Positions 9,750 to 19,869 of a stretch of DNA of 42,753 nt are shown one piece after another. Below the pieces are notes generated by a model, which was not told the DNA's origin, searched no databases, and saw only the letters and a program-made list of their open reading frames with translations. The DNA lies in NCBI RefSeq assembly GCF_006265165.1, contig NZ_VDCH01000021.1:1-42753 (forward strand), in the 5' to 3' direction. The number at the start of each line of letters is the position of its first letter. The first letter of the stretch is position 1. A program made the translations under genes and the position numbers. Source of the stretch: Chlorobaculum thiosulfatiphilum (GTDB lineage Bacteria; Bacteroidota; Chlorobiia; Chlorobiales; Chlorobiaceae).

Positions 9750-9774
9750 AGCGACCATTACTGGTCGCTTTTTT
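9750..9774 (+). terminator. Intrinsic terminator
   Basis: The stem is AGCGACCA / TGGTCGCT around a 4-base loop, followed by TTTTTT. It lies about 45 bases after the small exported protein gene and would end its transcript. Confidence 0.8.
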
Positions 9775-9775
9775 G

Positions 9776-10185
9776 TTGCTCTATCGCCACGCACTCAACG
9801 GATGCCAATCCTTTGCCTTCCCCCCGATAATCGATTCGAGCACTTTATTCCGATTCCATATCGTTTCTGCACTGACCATCGCGGTCATGCCAGAAACAAG
9901 GCACTAAAGTGACCTTGTTAAAAGGTGCTTTGATTTGAAAATGGAATTACAGCCCTCATTGACGATTTTGGCTGACTCCCGCAAGAGGTTGAGACTGTTT
10001 TGAACGTTTTTCGGTCAAGTCTGGTTTATTTGCTTGATATTTCGTGATATGAGTATGTTTGTTTAAATAAATAAGAGCGATAGCCTTTCGTTCCTTTGTC
10101 GCTTTATGGCAGGCATGAGGCGAATCGCATCGAAGTTCACAACACAGCGTAGTATTTATCTAAAGTAACTTCAAGAAGTAAAACC
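9776..10185. other. AT-rich region without a recognisable gene
   Basis: No open frame with family features is visible. The right end holds the leader of the gene at 10186, with a weak AAGAAG ribosome-binding site. I see no tRNA cloverleaf, large repeat or IS end. Composition is clearly AT-richer than in 3000-9200, and with the preceding gene it looks like an inserted or rapidly changing patch. Confidence 0.4.
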
Positions 10186-10383
10186 ATGTCAGAAGAGGCC
10201 AAAGACCTGAAAAAAGAGCTTGCCAAGCGTAAACGGATGGCAATCGATATCGCATCGGAGATTCATGATATTGTCGAAGATACGCTCTGGGTAGATTACG
10301 AGAAGATGCCCGGGCTTGCCGAAAAGCTTTTGGCCGCCGTGCAGGAGGCTAACCGGTTCAAGGCAGACAACGGCCTCCAATGA
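10186..10383 (+). CDS. DUF683 / CCE_0567-type small helical protein (nitrogen-fixation associated)
   Basis: The product is 65 residues, all helix by composition, with a Lys-rich first helix (AKDLKKELAKRKRMAIDIA) and the segment EIHDIVEDTLWVDYEKMPGLAEKL. That spacing (ELHDLVED.L..DYEEIP.LA) is what I recall from the DUF683 / Rop-like family, whose members normally sit among nif genes near nifX and bind metal in the cyanobacterial case. No other nif gene lies nearby. Transcription is probably ended by the hairpin at 10503-10542. The family call is from memory of the motif. Confidence 0.65.
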   Translation: MSEEAKDLKKELAKRKRMAIDIASEIHDIVEDTLWVDYEKMPGLAEKLLAAVQEANRFKADNGLQ

Positions 10384-10502
10384 AATCTCCGCGCCGGGCG
10401 TGTTCCGGGATGGCCGGCAAGGACGGCAAGGGCGCGATCCTCCACATATAGAAGCAGCGCGGTCTCCGGTGCCATCGAGAACCGGTAAATCTGTAAAACG
10501 CC

Positions 10503-10542
10503 AAGAGGCTGCTCCGGTTTCGCTTCCGGAACAGCCTCTTTT
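10503..10542. terminator. Bidirectional terminator between convergent genes
   Basis: A long stem (AAGAGGCTGCTCCGG / CCGGAACAGCCTCTT with a small internal mismatch) is followed by TTTTC. It serves the 10186 gene on the plus strand and, with weaker flanking T content, mdh from the other side. Confidence 0.7.
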
Positions 10543-10592
10543 CATTTCGTGCATTTGACCGCAGAACGCGGGACTGGTCGTTTGGCTTGGCG

Positions 10593-11918
<1,326 letters not shown>

Positions 11919-11958
11919 AAAAAAAGCAAGCCGTTCTTGATGGGATCCGGCTTGCTTT
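11919..11958 (-). terminator. Terminator of the rplU-rpmA operon
   Basis: The stem is AGCAAGCCG (11925-11933) with CGGCTTGCT (11948-11956). Read on the minus strand it is followed by TTTTTTTGCG. It lies about 35 bases beyond the rpmA stop. Confidence 0.85.
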
Positions 11959-11990
11959 CAATATAAGCGTAATGCATCTCCGTCCAAAGA

Positions 11991-12245
11991 TCAGGAGGGG
12001 ATGATATCGACCTGTTTTTTGTTGTTGCGGCCGTTCCTGAAGTGAACGGTGCCATCGACAAGGGCGAAAATGGTGTGATCCCTGCCGAGACCAGCGTTGT
12101 CGCCCGGCTTGATGGCCGTGCCGCGCTGACGGAGAATGATGGTGCCAGCGTTGACCGTGGAACCGCCTGCGGCTTTCACACCGAGGTATTTCGGATTGCT
12201 GTCGCGGCCGTTTTTGGTCGATCCGCCGCCTTTTTTATGTGCCAT
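11991..12245 (-). CDS. rpmA: 50S ribosomal protein L27
   Basis: The product is 84 residues, typical length. The conserved start [19 protein letters not shown] is present without the N-terminal extension that is cleaved in Firmicutes. [10 protein letters not shown] and [12 protein letters not shown] follow. L27 reaches with its N-terminus toward the peptidyl transferase centre. It is the second gene of the rplU-rpmA pair. Confidence 0.98.
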   Translation of the reverse strand: MAHKKGGGSTKNGRDSNPKYLGVKAAGGSTVNAGTIILRQRGTAIKPGDNAGLGRDHTIFALVDGTVHFRNGRNNKKQVDIIPS

Positions 12246-12281
12246 GAGACTAAAAAATTTGTGTTATCAATTTCTGTTCAA

Positions 12282-12569
12282 TCAGAGCGACAGCACTTCG
12301 ACCTGGGTCATGTACTGGCGGTGTCCGTTTCTTTTCTGAAAGCGTTTGCGGCGTTTCTTCCTGAAGACGATGATGGTCTCGTCCCGGACGTGGTCAAGAA
12401 CCTTGACCGTCGCAGTGCCTGCTTTCAGGGCCGAATCCGCCTGATTGACCTGCATGAGAGTCTTCACTTCGATAACGTCGCCTGCGGCGGCCTTTTGCCT
12501 GGGGACAAAAATTTTGTCGCCCGCTTTTACCAGATACTGTTTGTCGGAAATCTCGATCAGGGCCTGCAT
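12282..12569 (-). CDS. rplU: 50S ribosomal protein L21
   Basis: The product is about 95 residues. The protein begins [14 protein letters not shown], and the upstream in-frame codons to 12599 precede the conserved start and are not used. The basic motif [20 protein letters not shown] near the C-terminus is the L21 rRNA-binding signature. The gene is followed 36 bases later by rpmA, the standard bacterial order. A candidate promoter lies at 12601-12628. Confidence 0.97.
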   Translation of the reverse strand: MQALIEISDKQYLVKAGDKIFVPRQKAAAGDVIEVKTLMQVNQADSALKAGTATVKVLDHVRDETIIVFRKKRRKRFQKRNGHRQYMTQVEVLSL

Positions 12570-12600
12570 CATTAGTAATAGTTTGGTGATAAAGAGCAAG

Positions 12601-12628
12601 AATATACAAGAAAGAAACCGTTTTTCAA
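12601..12628 (-). promoter_or_regulatory. Candidate sigma-70 promoter of rplU-rpmA
   Basis: On the minus strand TTGAAA and TATATT are separated by 16 bases, about 30 bases upstream of the rplU start. Confidence 0.55.
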
Positions 12629-12657
12629 ATCATAGCAAACTTCTTTCGCGGAGAAGT

Positions 12658-13095
12658 TCAGCGCAGAAAAAAAGTCACCAGCAGCACGATGGCGAACATG
12701 CTGAGCGAAATGGCGAAGAGCCGGTACCAGGCGCGGTATTTCGCCGTGTCGCAGGGGTAGCTGATGGGCTGGATCGCCTTGACGATATAGCCCATCGTGA
12801 AGGCGATCTGGAGGATCATCAGGCCGATCTTGGCGAAGACCCACGGCGTCCAGCCCTCGTAAAAGTGCGCGAGGAGCAGGCCGGAGAGCAGTACCGAGAT
12901 GACCGCCACGTCGGCCACCTTCGTTTCGAGCTTGATGAATCGGCGAAGCAGGAGCGAGTGCTCCTCTGCCTGCTTCTTCTCGCCGGTGAGGCCTGCTTCG
13001 AGCGTTTTCAGCAGAAAGAGGGTCGCCAGGATCGTGCCGAACCAGGCGGCGAATCCGGTGATATGCACGAGCCGCAGGAGAGCGTGAAAATCCAT
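12658..13095 (-). CDS. Four-helix membrane protein, CopD/DUF2269-like
   Basis: The product is about 145 residues. Start 13095 (MDFHALLRLVHITGFAAWFG) is preferred because the longer frame to 13317 has no membrane or family features and crosses a terminator hairpin. There are four hydrophobic helices. The first carries His and aromatic residues in the pattern RLVHITGFAAWFGT, resembling CopD-like or HemJ-like small membrane proteins that may bind haem or copper. The family call is loose. It is divergent from mutS and 90 bases upstream of rplU on the same strand. Confidence 0.6.
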   Translation of the reverse strand: MDFHALLRLVHITGFAAWFGTILATLFLLKTLEAGLTGEKKQAEEHSLLLRRFIKLETKVADVAVISVLLSGLLLAHFYEGWTPWVFAKIGLMILQIAFTMGYIVKAIQPISYPCDTAKYRAWYRLFAISLSMFAIVLLVTFFLR

Positions 13096-13157
13096 GAGAG
13101 AACGATGGTTGATGATTGTGATGCCGATGCCAAGATATTGCGCCGTATTCAGCTTTT

Positions 13158-13185
13158 CAAGCTTCCGTGAAAGCTTGTTTTTTTT
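13158..13185 (+). terminator. Terminator hairpin with no plus-strand gene upstream
   Basis: The stem CAAGCTT / AAGCTTG around CCGTGA is followed by eight T. It reads on the plus strand between the divergent starts of the membrane protein gene (13095) and mutS (13250), so no annotated transcript ends here. Confidence 0.7.
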
Positions 13186-13201
13186 GCGTGACTGCTTTAG
13201 T

Positions 13202-13231
13202 TTGACTGTCCACGAAATCCGGCGGTAACAG
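13202..13231 (+). promoter_or_regulatory. Candidate promoter of mutS
   Basis: TTGACT and TAACAG are separated by 18 bases, about 20 bases before the mutS start and just after the terminator hairpin. The -10 match is weak. Confidence 0.35.
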
Positions 13232-13249
13232 ACAATATCACGAAGAAAT

Positions 13250-15889
13250 ATGGCCAAAGAGGCGCAGGCCCGAAAACAGGAGGCGACACCGATGATGCGC
13301 CAGTATCTCGATGTCAAGGAGCGTTATCCCGGCTACCTGCTGCTCTTCCGCGTGGGCGATTTCTACGAAACCTTTTTTGACGACGCCGTCACGGTCTCCT
13401 CGGCGCTGAACATCGTGCTGACGCGCCGCTCGAACGGCAGCTCCGCCGAAATTCCGCTCGCCGGATTTCCGCATCACGCCAGCGAGGGGTACATCGCCAA
13501 ACTCGTGATGAAGGGGTTCAAGGTGGCGGTGTGCGACCAGGTCGAAGACCCGGCGACGGCCAAGGGGATCGTCCGCCGCGAGATCACCGACATCGTCACG
13601 CCGGGCATCACCTACAGCGACAAGATTCTCGACGACCGCCACAACAACTACCTTTGCGCGGTCGCGCCGGTGAAGCGCGGGCGCGAGCACCTGGCGGGCG
13701 TGGCGTTCGTGGACGTGACCACCGCCGAGTTCCGCATGACCGAACTGCCGCTCGGTGAGCTGAAGGATTTCCTCCAGTCGCTGCGCCCGTCGGAAATCCT
13801 GATCTCTTCGCGCGACAAGGAGCTTCGGGAATCTCTCGCCAAAAACCTCTTCACCGGCGCGCTCTTCACGGTGCTCGACGAGTGGATGTTCACCGATGAG
13901 CAGGCGGCGCGGGTGCTCGAAAACCACTTCAAGACTCACTCGCTGAAAGGCTTCGGCATCGAAGGGTACGAAGCCGGACGGATCGCCGCCGGAGCCATCC
14001 TTCAGTACCTCGAAGAGGCGAAGCAGGGGAGTCTGAAGTATCTCGTGCGGATCGGCCTCGTCGAGAGCGGCGAGAGCATGACGCTCGACATCCAGACGCG
14101 GCGGAACCTTGAAATCATTTCGTCGATGCAGGATGGTACGCTCAACGGAAGCCTGCTTGAAGTGCTCGACCGGACGAAGAACCCTATGGGCGCGCGCCTG
14201 CTCCGGCGCTGGCTGTTGCATCCGCTCCGGAAGCTGGAGCCGGTGGTGCGGCGGCACGATGCGGTCGAGGAGCTGCTCGACGCGCCGGAGCTGCGCGAAG
14301 AGGCTCGGCGGGCGCTCGGCGGCATCATCGACCTGGAGCGGGCGCTGGCGCGAATCGCCACCTCGCGGGCGATGCCGAGGGAGGTGCGCCAGCTCGGCTC
14401 GTCGCTGGCGTTGGTTCCACAGCTTCGCTCGATGCTCGACGGATGCCAGTCGCTCCGGTTGCGCGAGCTGGCCCTCCGGGTCGATGCGCTGCCGGAGCTG
14501 GCCGACACCATCGAGAGTGCGCTCGATCCCGAAGCAAGTGGGACGTTGCGCGACGGCGGCTACATCCGCGCCGGGTATCACGAGGAGCTTGACGAACTGT
14601 GTGCGATCTCGTCGGGCGCGCGTGACCGCTTGCTCGAAATCCAGCAGGAGGAGCGCAGACGGACGTCGATTTCGACCCTGAAGGTGCAGTATAATAAGGT
14701 GTTCGGCTACTACATCGAGGTGAGCCGCGCCAATAGCGACAAGGTGCCGGAGTACTACGAAAAGAAGCAGACGCTGGTCAACGCCGAGCGCTACACGATT
14801 CCGGCGTTGAAGGAGTACGAGGAGAAAATACTGACCGCCGAACAGAAGAGCCAGTTGCTCGAACACCGGCTGTTTCAGGAGCTGTGCGCCGCGATTGCCG
14901 CAGAGGCGGCCTCGATCCAGACGACCGCCGCCGCGCTTGCCGAACTCGACTGCCTCGCCAGCTTCGCGAGCTGCGCCGACGAGTATCAATACTGCCGTCC
15001 GGCGATGAACGAAGGGACGGAACTCGTGATCACGGCGGGCCGCCATCCGGTGCTGGAGCGCATCCTCGGCGCGGACGAGCCGTACATCTCGAACGACTGC
15101 CGGGTCGGCGCGAGCCAGCAACTGCTCATCATCACCGGCCCGAACATGGCGGGAAAAAGCTCGTACCTCCGGCAGGCGGGCCTCGTCGTGTTGCTCGCGC
15201 AGGTGGGAAGCTTCGTGCCTGCCGAGAGCGCCGAGATCGGCCTCGTTGACCGGATTTTCACCCGCGTCGGCGCGTCGGACAACCTCACCTCCGGCGAGAG
15301 CACCTTTTTGGTGGAGATGAACGAGGCGGCCAGCATTCTCAACAACGCCACCGACCGCAGCCTGCTGTTGCTCGACGAGATCGGGCGCGGCACCAGCACC
15401 TTCGACGGCATGTCCATCGCCTGGTCGATGTGCGAGTTCATCCACGACCAGCTCCGCGCCCGAACGCTTTTCGCGACGCACTACCACGAGCTGGCCGAGC
15501 TGGAGAGTCGCTTCGACCGGATTGTCAACTTCAACGCCACGGTGGTCGAGACCGCCGACACGGTGATTTTTCTGCGCAAGATCGTTCGCGGCGCGTCGGA
15601 CAACAGCTATGGCATTGAGGTGGCCAAAATGGCCGGAATGCCGCCGGAGGTGATCGAGCGGGCGCGGGAGATTCTGGCCGGAATGGAGAGGCGCGAGGTC
15701 GAGGTTCCGGTGCAGCGCGAGGCTTCGCCGCTCCGGGTCGAGTCGCGCCAGATTTCGCTCTTCGAGGAGGAGGAGAGCCGCCTGCGCAAGGCGCTTTCGG
15801 GCATCGACATCAACCGTCTCACGCCGCTCGATGCGCTCATGGAGCTGAAGCGGCTTCAGGAGATCGCGCTCGGCAAAGGAGCGAACTGA
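13250..15889 (+). CDS. mutS: DNA mismatch repair protein MutS
   Basis: The product is 879 residues, usual for MutS. It recognises mismatches and recruits MutL. The mismatch-reading Phe-x-Glu is in [15 protein letters not shown] (about residue 34-48). Connector, core and clamp domains follow. The ATPase has Walker [14 protein letters not shown] at about 630, Walker [17 protein letters not shown] at about 705, and [11 protein letters not shown]. The C-terminal helix region ([14 protein letters not shown]) carries the beta-clamp/tetramer part. The radical SAM gene starts 5 bases after the stop. Confidence 0.98.
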   Translation: MAKEAQARKQEATPMMRQYLDVKERYPGYLLLFRVGDFYETFFDDAVTVSSALNIVLTRRSNGSSAEIPLAGFPHHASEGYIAKLVMKGFKVAVCDQVEDPATAKGIVRREITDIVTPGITYSDKILDDRHNNYLCAVAPVKRGREHLAGVAFVDVTTAEFRMTELPLGELKDFLQSLRPSEILISSRDKELRESLAKNLFTGALFTVLDEWMFTDEQAARVLENHFKTHSLKGFGIEGYEAGRIAAGAILQYLEEAKQGSLKYLVRIGLVESGESMTLDIQTRRNLEIISSMQDGTLNGSLLEVLDRTKNPMGARLLRRWLLHPLRKLEPVVRRHDAVEELLDAPELREEARRALGGIIDLERALARIATSRAMPREVRQLGSSLALVPQLRSMLDGCQSLRLRELALRVDALPELADTIESALDPEASGTLRDGGYIRAGYHEELDELCAISSGARDRLLEIQQEERRRTSISTLKVQYNKVFGYYIEVSRANSDKVPEYYEKKQTLVNAERYTIPALKEYEEKILTAEQKSQLLEHRLFQELCAAIAAEAASIQTTAAALAELDCLASFASCADEYQYCRPAMNEGTELVITAGRHPVLERILGADEPYISNDCRVGASQQLLIITGPNMAGKSSYLRQAGLVVLLAQVGSFVPAESAEIGLVDRIFTRVGASDNLTSGESTFLVEMNEAASILNNATDRSLLLLDEIGRGTSTFDGMSIAWSMCEFIHDQLRARTLFATHYHELAELESRFDRIVNFNATVVETADTVIFLRKIVRGASDNSYGIEVAKMAGMPPEVIERAREILAGMERREVEVPVQREASPLRVESRQISLFEEEESRLRKALSGIDINRLTPLDALMELKRLQEIALGKGAN

Positions 15890-15894
15890 ATCCC

Positions 15895-17322
15895 ATGAGC
15901 ACGGAACATCGTCCTCTCTCGGTTCTCCTCGTCTTCGTCCAGGCATCGAGTGGTGTGGACGGCGCGGCCTCGCTCGAAGGTACGCCAAAATCCGGCTTCT
16001 CGCTTCTGAAGGATCGCGCCATGAGCGCGGTCATCAAGCGGGCGCAGTTCGCCATTCCGCCGCTCTCGCTCATGATTCTCAGCTCCGTCGAAGCGCCCGG
16101 CGTCCGGCAGGAGATCTGCGACCTGCGCTTCGAGAAGCTGCCGCTCGACCAGCCGTGGGATCTGGTCGGCATCAGTGTGCAGACCGGCGCGGTGCGCCCG
16201 GCGGTCGAGATCGCCTCGCTCTTCCGCGAGCGGGGCGTTCCGGTGGTGCTCGGCGGGCCGTACGTCTCGATCTTTCCGGAACGCTGCCGCGAGTATGGCG
16301 ACACGCTGGTGATCGGCGAAGCCGACGAGCTTTGGCGCGAGGTGCTCGAAGATTTGCGGCGCGGCGCGCTCAAGCCGGAGTACCGGCAGGGCGTGTTTCC
16401 CGACCTCTCAGCGCCGCGACCGGTCAGCAAATCCGCGCTTGACATCCGCCGCTATTTCACGACCAACGTCGTGCAGACCACGCGAGGCTGCCCCTACAGT
16501 TGCGACTTCTGCAACGTGCACGTCATGAACGGCCACAAGCTGCGCCACCGTCCGGTCGCCGAGGTGGTGCGCGAGGTGGAGGCGTTTCTGCGCGAGGACA
16601 AGCGAATCTTCTTCTTCCTCGACGACACGGTCAACGCCGACGAGGCCTACGCTTCGGAGCTGTTCTCGAAGCTCATTCCGTTCAACATCAAATGGGTCGG
16701 GCAGGCCACCACGCTGCTTGGCGAGAATCCGAAGCTGCTCGACATCTTCGCCCGGTCGGGCTGCGGAGCGCTGCTCGTGGGCATCGAAAGCCTCGCCGAC
16801 GAGAGCAACCGGGCGCACCACAAGTTCCACAACCCCGCCGAGCGGCAGGTGCGCTGCATTCAGGAGATTCGCAAGGCGGGCATCTGCGTCTATGGCAGCT
16901 TCATCTACGGCCTCGACGGTGACACGCTCGACATGCCGGAGCGGATCGACGCCTTCATCGACGAAGCGGGCGTTGACGTGCCCGGCATCAACCTGTTGCG
17001 CCCGATTCCCGGTACCGGCGTCTTCACGCGCCTCGCCGAAGAGGGGCGGCTCCTGCACCCGAGCGAAGACCACGACGCCTTTCGCTTTTCGTGGGGCCAG
17101 GAGATGCTCTACTATCCGAAGCAGATGAGCCTCGACGAATTCATTCCAAGCTACACCGAACTCACCTCGAAGGTCTTCACCCCGCGCCGCGCCATCGAGC
17201 GAGCCATGCGCGCCCCCACGCTCCGCTCCGCAGTGCTGATGTTCAACATGCTCTACGTGCACATGTACGGTCTTTCAAGAAAAGACTTGCGGCGGCAATT
17301 AGCGGCGCTGGCGGGAACCTGA
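15895..17322 (+). CDS. B12-binding-type radical SAM enzyme, function unknown
   Basis: The product is 475 residues. Residues about 10-170 form a cobalamin-binding-like Rossmann domain (VGISVQTGAVRPAVEIA, VVLGGPYVSIFPE) but lack the strict DxHxxG motif. The radical SAM cluster is CPYSCDFC (about residue 199-206). After it come FLDDTVNADE, GIESLADESN and YGSFIYGLDGD, as in class B methyltransferases and the BchE/BchQ/BchR/HpnP-like enzymes. Green sulfur bacteria use several such enzymes in bacteriochlorophyll c/d/e side-chain modification, and other relatives act on hopanoids, but the substrate here cannot be read from sequence. GGAG precedes the start, and the gene follows mutS by 5 bases. Confidence 0.85.
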   Translation: MSTEHRPLSVLLVFVQASSGVDGAASLEGTPKSGFSLLKDRAMSAVIKRAQFAIPPLSLMILSSVEAPGVRQEICDLRFEKLPLDQPWDLVGISVQTGAVRPAVEIASLFRERGVPVVLGGPYVSIFPERCREYGDTLVIGEADELWREVLEDLRRGALKPEYRQGVFPDLSAPRPVSKSALDIRRYFTTNVVQTTRGCPYSCDFCNVHVMNGHKLRHRPVAEVVREVEAFLREDKRIFFFLDDTVNADEAYASELFSKLIPFNIKWVGQATTLLGENPKLLDIFARSGCGALLVGIESLADESNRAHHKFHNPAERQVRCIQEIRKAGICVYGSFIYGLDGDTLDMPERIDAFIDEAGVDVPGINLLRPIPGTGVFTRLAEEGRLLHPSEDHDAFRFSWGQEMLYYPKQMSLDEFIPSYTELTSKVFTPRRAIERAMRAPTLRSAVLMFNMLYVHMYGLSRKDLRRQLAALAGT

Positions 17323-17327
17323 GCAGT

Positions 17328-17409
17328 GTGGACGTTGTGGACGAAGTGGACTCAGTGGACGAAGACTGAAGAACGATTCTTCGCGGGTTTTGTCCACCAA
17401 GTCCACCCT
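17328..17409. repeat. 9-bp-periodic GTGGACNNN repeat element 1
   Basis: Four consecutive 9-mers start at 17328, 17337, 17346 and 17355, each GTGGAC plus three variable bases. A central hairpin (GAAGAA / TTCTTC) follows, then two units in the opposite sense at 17392 and 17401 (GTCCACCAA, GTCCACC). The element fills the gap between two convergent genes and can fold on itself. Related elements lie at 22823 and 28995. Confidence 0.8.
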
Positions 17410-17411
17410 TT

Positions 17412-19166
17412 TCAGCTCAGAGCGCTGATCTCCTCTTCGAGCATTTGCTGCATGTAGAGGTCGGCGTAGTAGCGGCCGTTTTCGAGCAGCTCTTCGTGGG
17501 TGCCGCTTTCGGCGATGGCGCCGTCGTGCAGCACGATGATGCGGTCGCAGTTCCTGACCGTCGAAATGCGGTGGCTGATGAGCACGATGGTTGTGTCGGG
17601 CAGCTTTTGGAGCAGGCCGTCGAAGATGCTCGCCTCGGTGGCGGTATCGACCGCCGAGAGCGCGTCGTCGAGCACGAGGATCGACGGTTGCCACCGGAGT
17701 GCGCGTGCGATGCAGGCTCGCTGCTTCTGGCCGCCCGAAAGGTTGATGCCCTTTTCGCCGAGCATGGTGTCGAAGCCGTCCGGAAAATCCTCCACGTCGT
17801 CGTGCAGCATGGCGATGCGGCTCGCTTCGATCACATCGATGCCGTCGCCGTTGCTGCCGAAATCGATGTTGTTGCGGATGGTGTCCGAAAAGAGGAAGTT
17901 TGACTGCGGCACGAAGCCGATGGTGCGCCGGATCGCGCCGAGCGACAGGGTTTTGATGTCGCGCCTCGCAATCGTGATGCGCCCGCTCGTCGGGTCGTAC
18001 AGGCGCGGAATCAGGTTGACCAGCGTCGATTTTCCGGAGCCGGTCGCGCCGACGATGGCCAGCTTCGTGCCCGGCTCGACGGTAAACGAGATGTCGCGAA
18101 GCACTTCGCGGTCGGGCTGCGAGGGATAGGCGAAGCCGACATGCTCGAACGTCAGCTCGCCCTTGAGCGGCCTCTTCGTCTCGGTCGCCTGCCCGGAGGC
18201 CGGTTCGACGATCTCCGGCTTCGTGTCGAAAATCTCGTCCAGCCTGCCCTGCGCAGCCGCCGCTTTCTGGATGATGTTGGTCACCCAGCCGATCGAAATG
18301 ATCGGCCAGCTCAGCATTGTCACGTAGATGACGAACTGCGCGATGTTGCCGATGCTCATCGTGCCCTTCATCACGCCGAGGCCGCCCGCCCAGATGACCG
18401 GAATCAGCGAGAGCGCCGTCATCGCGGTCAGCACCGCCATGAATCCCGCCTGGATTCTGCCGAGCCGCAGGTTCTTGTCGTAATATTCCCGGTTCAGCGC
18501 CTCGAACCGGCTGGTCTCCCACTCCTCGCGGTTGTAGTTCCTGACGACCCGGATGCCGGAGATGTTTTCCTGCACGAGGTTGGTGATGGAGGCGTAATTT
18601 TCCTGGATTTTTTTCGACTGATGCTGAAGCGACACCCCGGTTTTGTACACCGACCAACTGAGGAATGGCGCGGGAAGCAGCGCGAAGAGCGTGAGCAGCG
18701 GAGAGATCGAGAGCATCGCGACGATCGCGAAGAGCAGCCGGAAGAGCGTGTTGATCGAGTACATGATGCCCGGGCCGAGAAAGTCGCGGATGGCGTTCAG
18801 GTCGTTGGTGCCTCTCGAAATCAGCTCGCCCGATCCGATGCTGTCGTAAAACGAGGTGGAGAGGGTTTGCAGGTGCGAGTAGTAGTCGTTCTTCAGGTCG
18901 AACTCGATGTGCCGGGAGGTGACGATGATGAGCTGGCGCACGAGATAGAGCAGGATGCCGCTGAGGGCAGCGAAGAGAATGTAGAGTCCGGTCTTGTGCA
19001 GAATCTCGCGCATCTCGAACGGTTTGCCCATCAGGTCGATCGCCTCGCCGAGAAAACGGGGCGCGGCGACCGCGAAAAAGTTGGTGGCGACGACGCAAAC
19101 GATGCCTGCGGCAAGCGACTTCCGGTAGCGGAAAAGATATGGGCGCAGGGCCAGCAGATTTTTCAT
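17412..19166 (-). CDS. ABC exporter, fused permease and ATPase (MsbA/MdlA type)
   Basis: The product is 584 residues. The N-terminal six-helix exporter domain occupies about 1-310, and the nucleotide-binding domain about 335-575. Walker A is IVGATGSGKST, the Q-loop FVPQSNFLF, the signature LSGGQKQRACIARAL, Walker B SILVLDDALSAVDT, and the H-switch ISHRIS. It should work as a homodimer, or as a heterodimer if a partner exists elsewhere, to export a lipid or hydrophobic compound. The substrate is unknown. The LDDALSAVD Walker B (Asp instead of Glu at the catalytic base, DD) is seen in YheI/MdlA-type half transporters, so a partner with an active site is possible. It is divergent from the MerR gene. 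Confidence 0.92.
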   Translation of the reverse strand: MKNLLALRPYLFRYRKSLAAGIVCVVATNFFAVAAPRFLGEAIDLMGKPFEMREILHKTGLYILFAALSGILLYLVRQLIIVTSRHIEFDLKNDYYSHLQTLSTSFYDSIGSGELISRGTNDLNAIRDFLGPGIMYSINTLFRLLFAIVAMLSISPLLTLFALLPAPFLSWSVYKTGVSLQHQSKKIQENYASITNLVQENISGIRVVRNYNREEWETSRFEALNREYYDKNLRLGRIQAGFMAVLTAMTALSLIPVIWAGGLGVMKGTMSIGNIAQFVIYVTMLSWPIISIGWVTNIIQKAAAAQGRLDEIFDTKPEIVEPASGQATETKRPLKGELTFEHVGFAYPSQPDREVLRDISFTVEPGTKLAIVGATGSGKSTLVNLIPRLYDPTSGRITIARRDIKTLSLGAIRRTIGFVPQSNFLFSDTIRNNIDFGSNGDGIDVIEASRIAMLHDDVEDFPDGFDTMLGEKGINLSGGQKQRACIARALRWQPSILVLDDALSAVDTATEASIFDGLLQKLPDTTIVLISHRISTVRNCDRIIVLHDGAIAESGTHEELLENGRYYADLYMQQMLEEEISALS

Positions 19167-19299
19167 CCGTTCTTTTTTGATGTGACGCAGTTAATGTATA
19201 ATAAGTGGAGAGAAAACAAAATGGCGCTGCTATAAACTTGTTGTTTCGGCTTGTCATGGCTGCACACAACGCTTTTTTGCGCCAAAACAGAGTTCAGTC

Positions 19300-19704
19300 A
19301 TGGCCTTTGAATCCAGCAAAAGTTACTATTCGATAGGCGAGGTGAGCCGGATTTCCGGTATCCCCGCCTACCTGCTCCGGTACTGGGAGGACTATTTCAG
19401 CGAGCTTGTTCCGGCCAGGGACACGCGCGGGAACCGGCGTTACACCAATCGCGATATAGCGATGGTGCTCAACATCAAGGAGCTGGTTTACGAGAAAGGG
19501 TACAAGCTGAACAAGGCGAGCCAGATGGTCAAAGGCGGCAAGGTCGATAGTGAGGGCGCTGATCACAAAACCAACGAGATTCTGAAGCTTCAGAATCAAC
19601 TCTCGCGAGAGCAGAAGCAGTACGAGATCACCAGCGAGCGCCGGAGAATGCTGCTGCTTGAAATCAAGGATGAGATCGAGGAGATTCTTGAGCTGATGGG
19701 GTGA
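19300..19704 (+). CDS. MerR-family transcriptional regulator
   Basis: The product is 134 residues. The winged helix-turn-helix is at about 9-75: YYSIGEVSRISGIPAYLLRYWE, then RDTRGNRRYTNRDI. A linker and a C-terminal coiled coil for dimerisation (about 95-134, LKLQNQLSREQKQYE and on) follow. There are no conserved metal-sensing cysteines, so the ligand is unknown. It is divergent from the ABC exporter gene with 133 bases between the starts, so regulation of that gene is a reasonable guess. It converges with fmoA. Confidence 0.9.
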   Translation: MAFESSKSYYSIGEVSRISGIPAYLLRYWEDYFSELVPARDTRGNRRYTNRDIAMVLNIKELVYEKGYKLNKASQMVKGGKVDSEGADHKTNEILKLQNQLSREQKQYEITSERRRMLLLEIKDEIEEILELMG

Positions 19705-19810
19705 TTGCTTCTGGCATCTGTGCCCAGCGCAGGATCAGCCTGAGCCAAATTTAAATCGAAATCGAGTCTGGATAAGCCTCTGGCTGGTGATGCCCTTCTG
19801 CTTCACGAAA

Positions 19811-19846
19811 AAAAAGAGACCGGCGCGAAGGCCGGTCTCTTTTTTG
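19811..19846. terminator. Strong bidirectional terminator after fmoA
   Basis: A perfect 9-bp stem GAGACCGGC / GCCGGTCTC around GCGAAG is flanked by A-run and T-run on both sides. It ends fmoA on the minus strand and the MerR gene on the plus strand. Confidence 0.9.
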
Positions 19847-19869
19847 CATTCGAAACGATTGTTTTTCGC

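Noticed and set aside
13238-15988. 916-codon antisense frame over mutS
   Set aside because: Composition artefact of GC-rich codons in mutS: the protein is Arg/His/Gln-rich without any domain.
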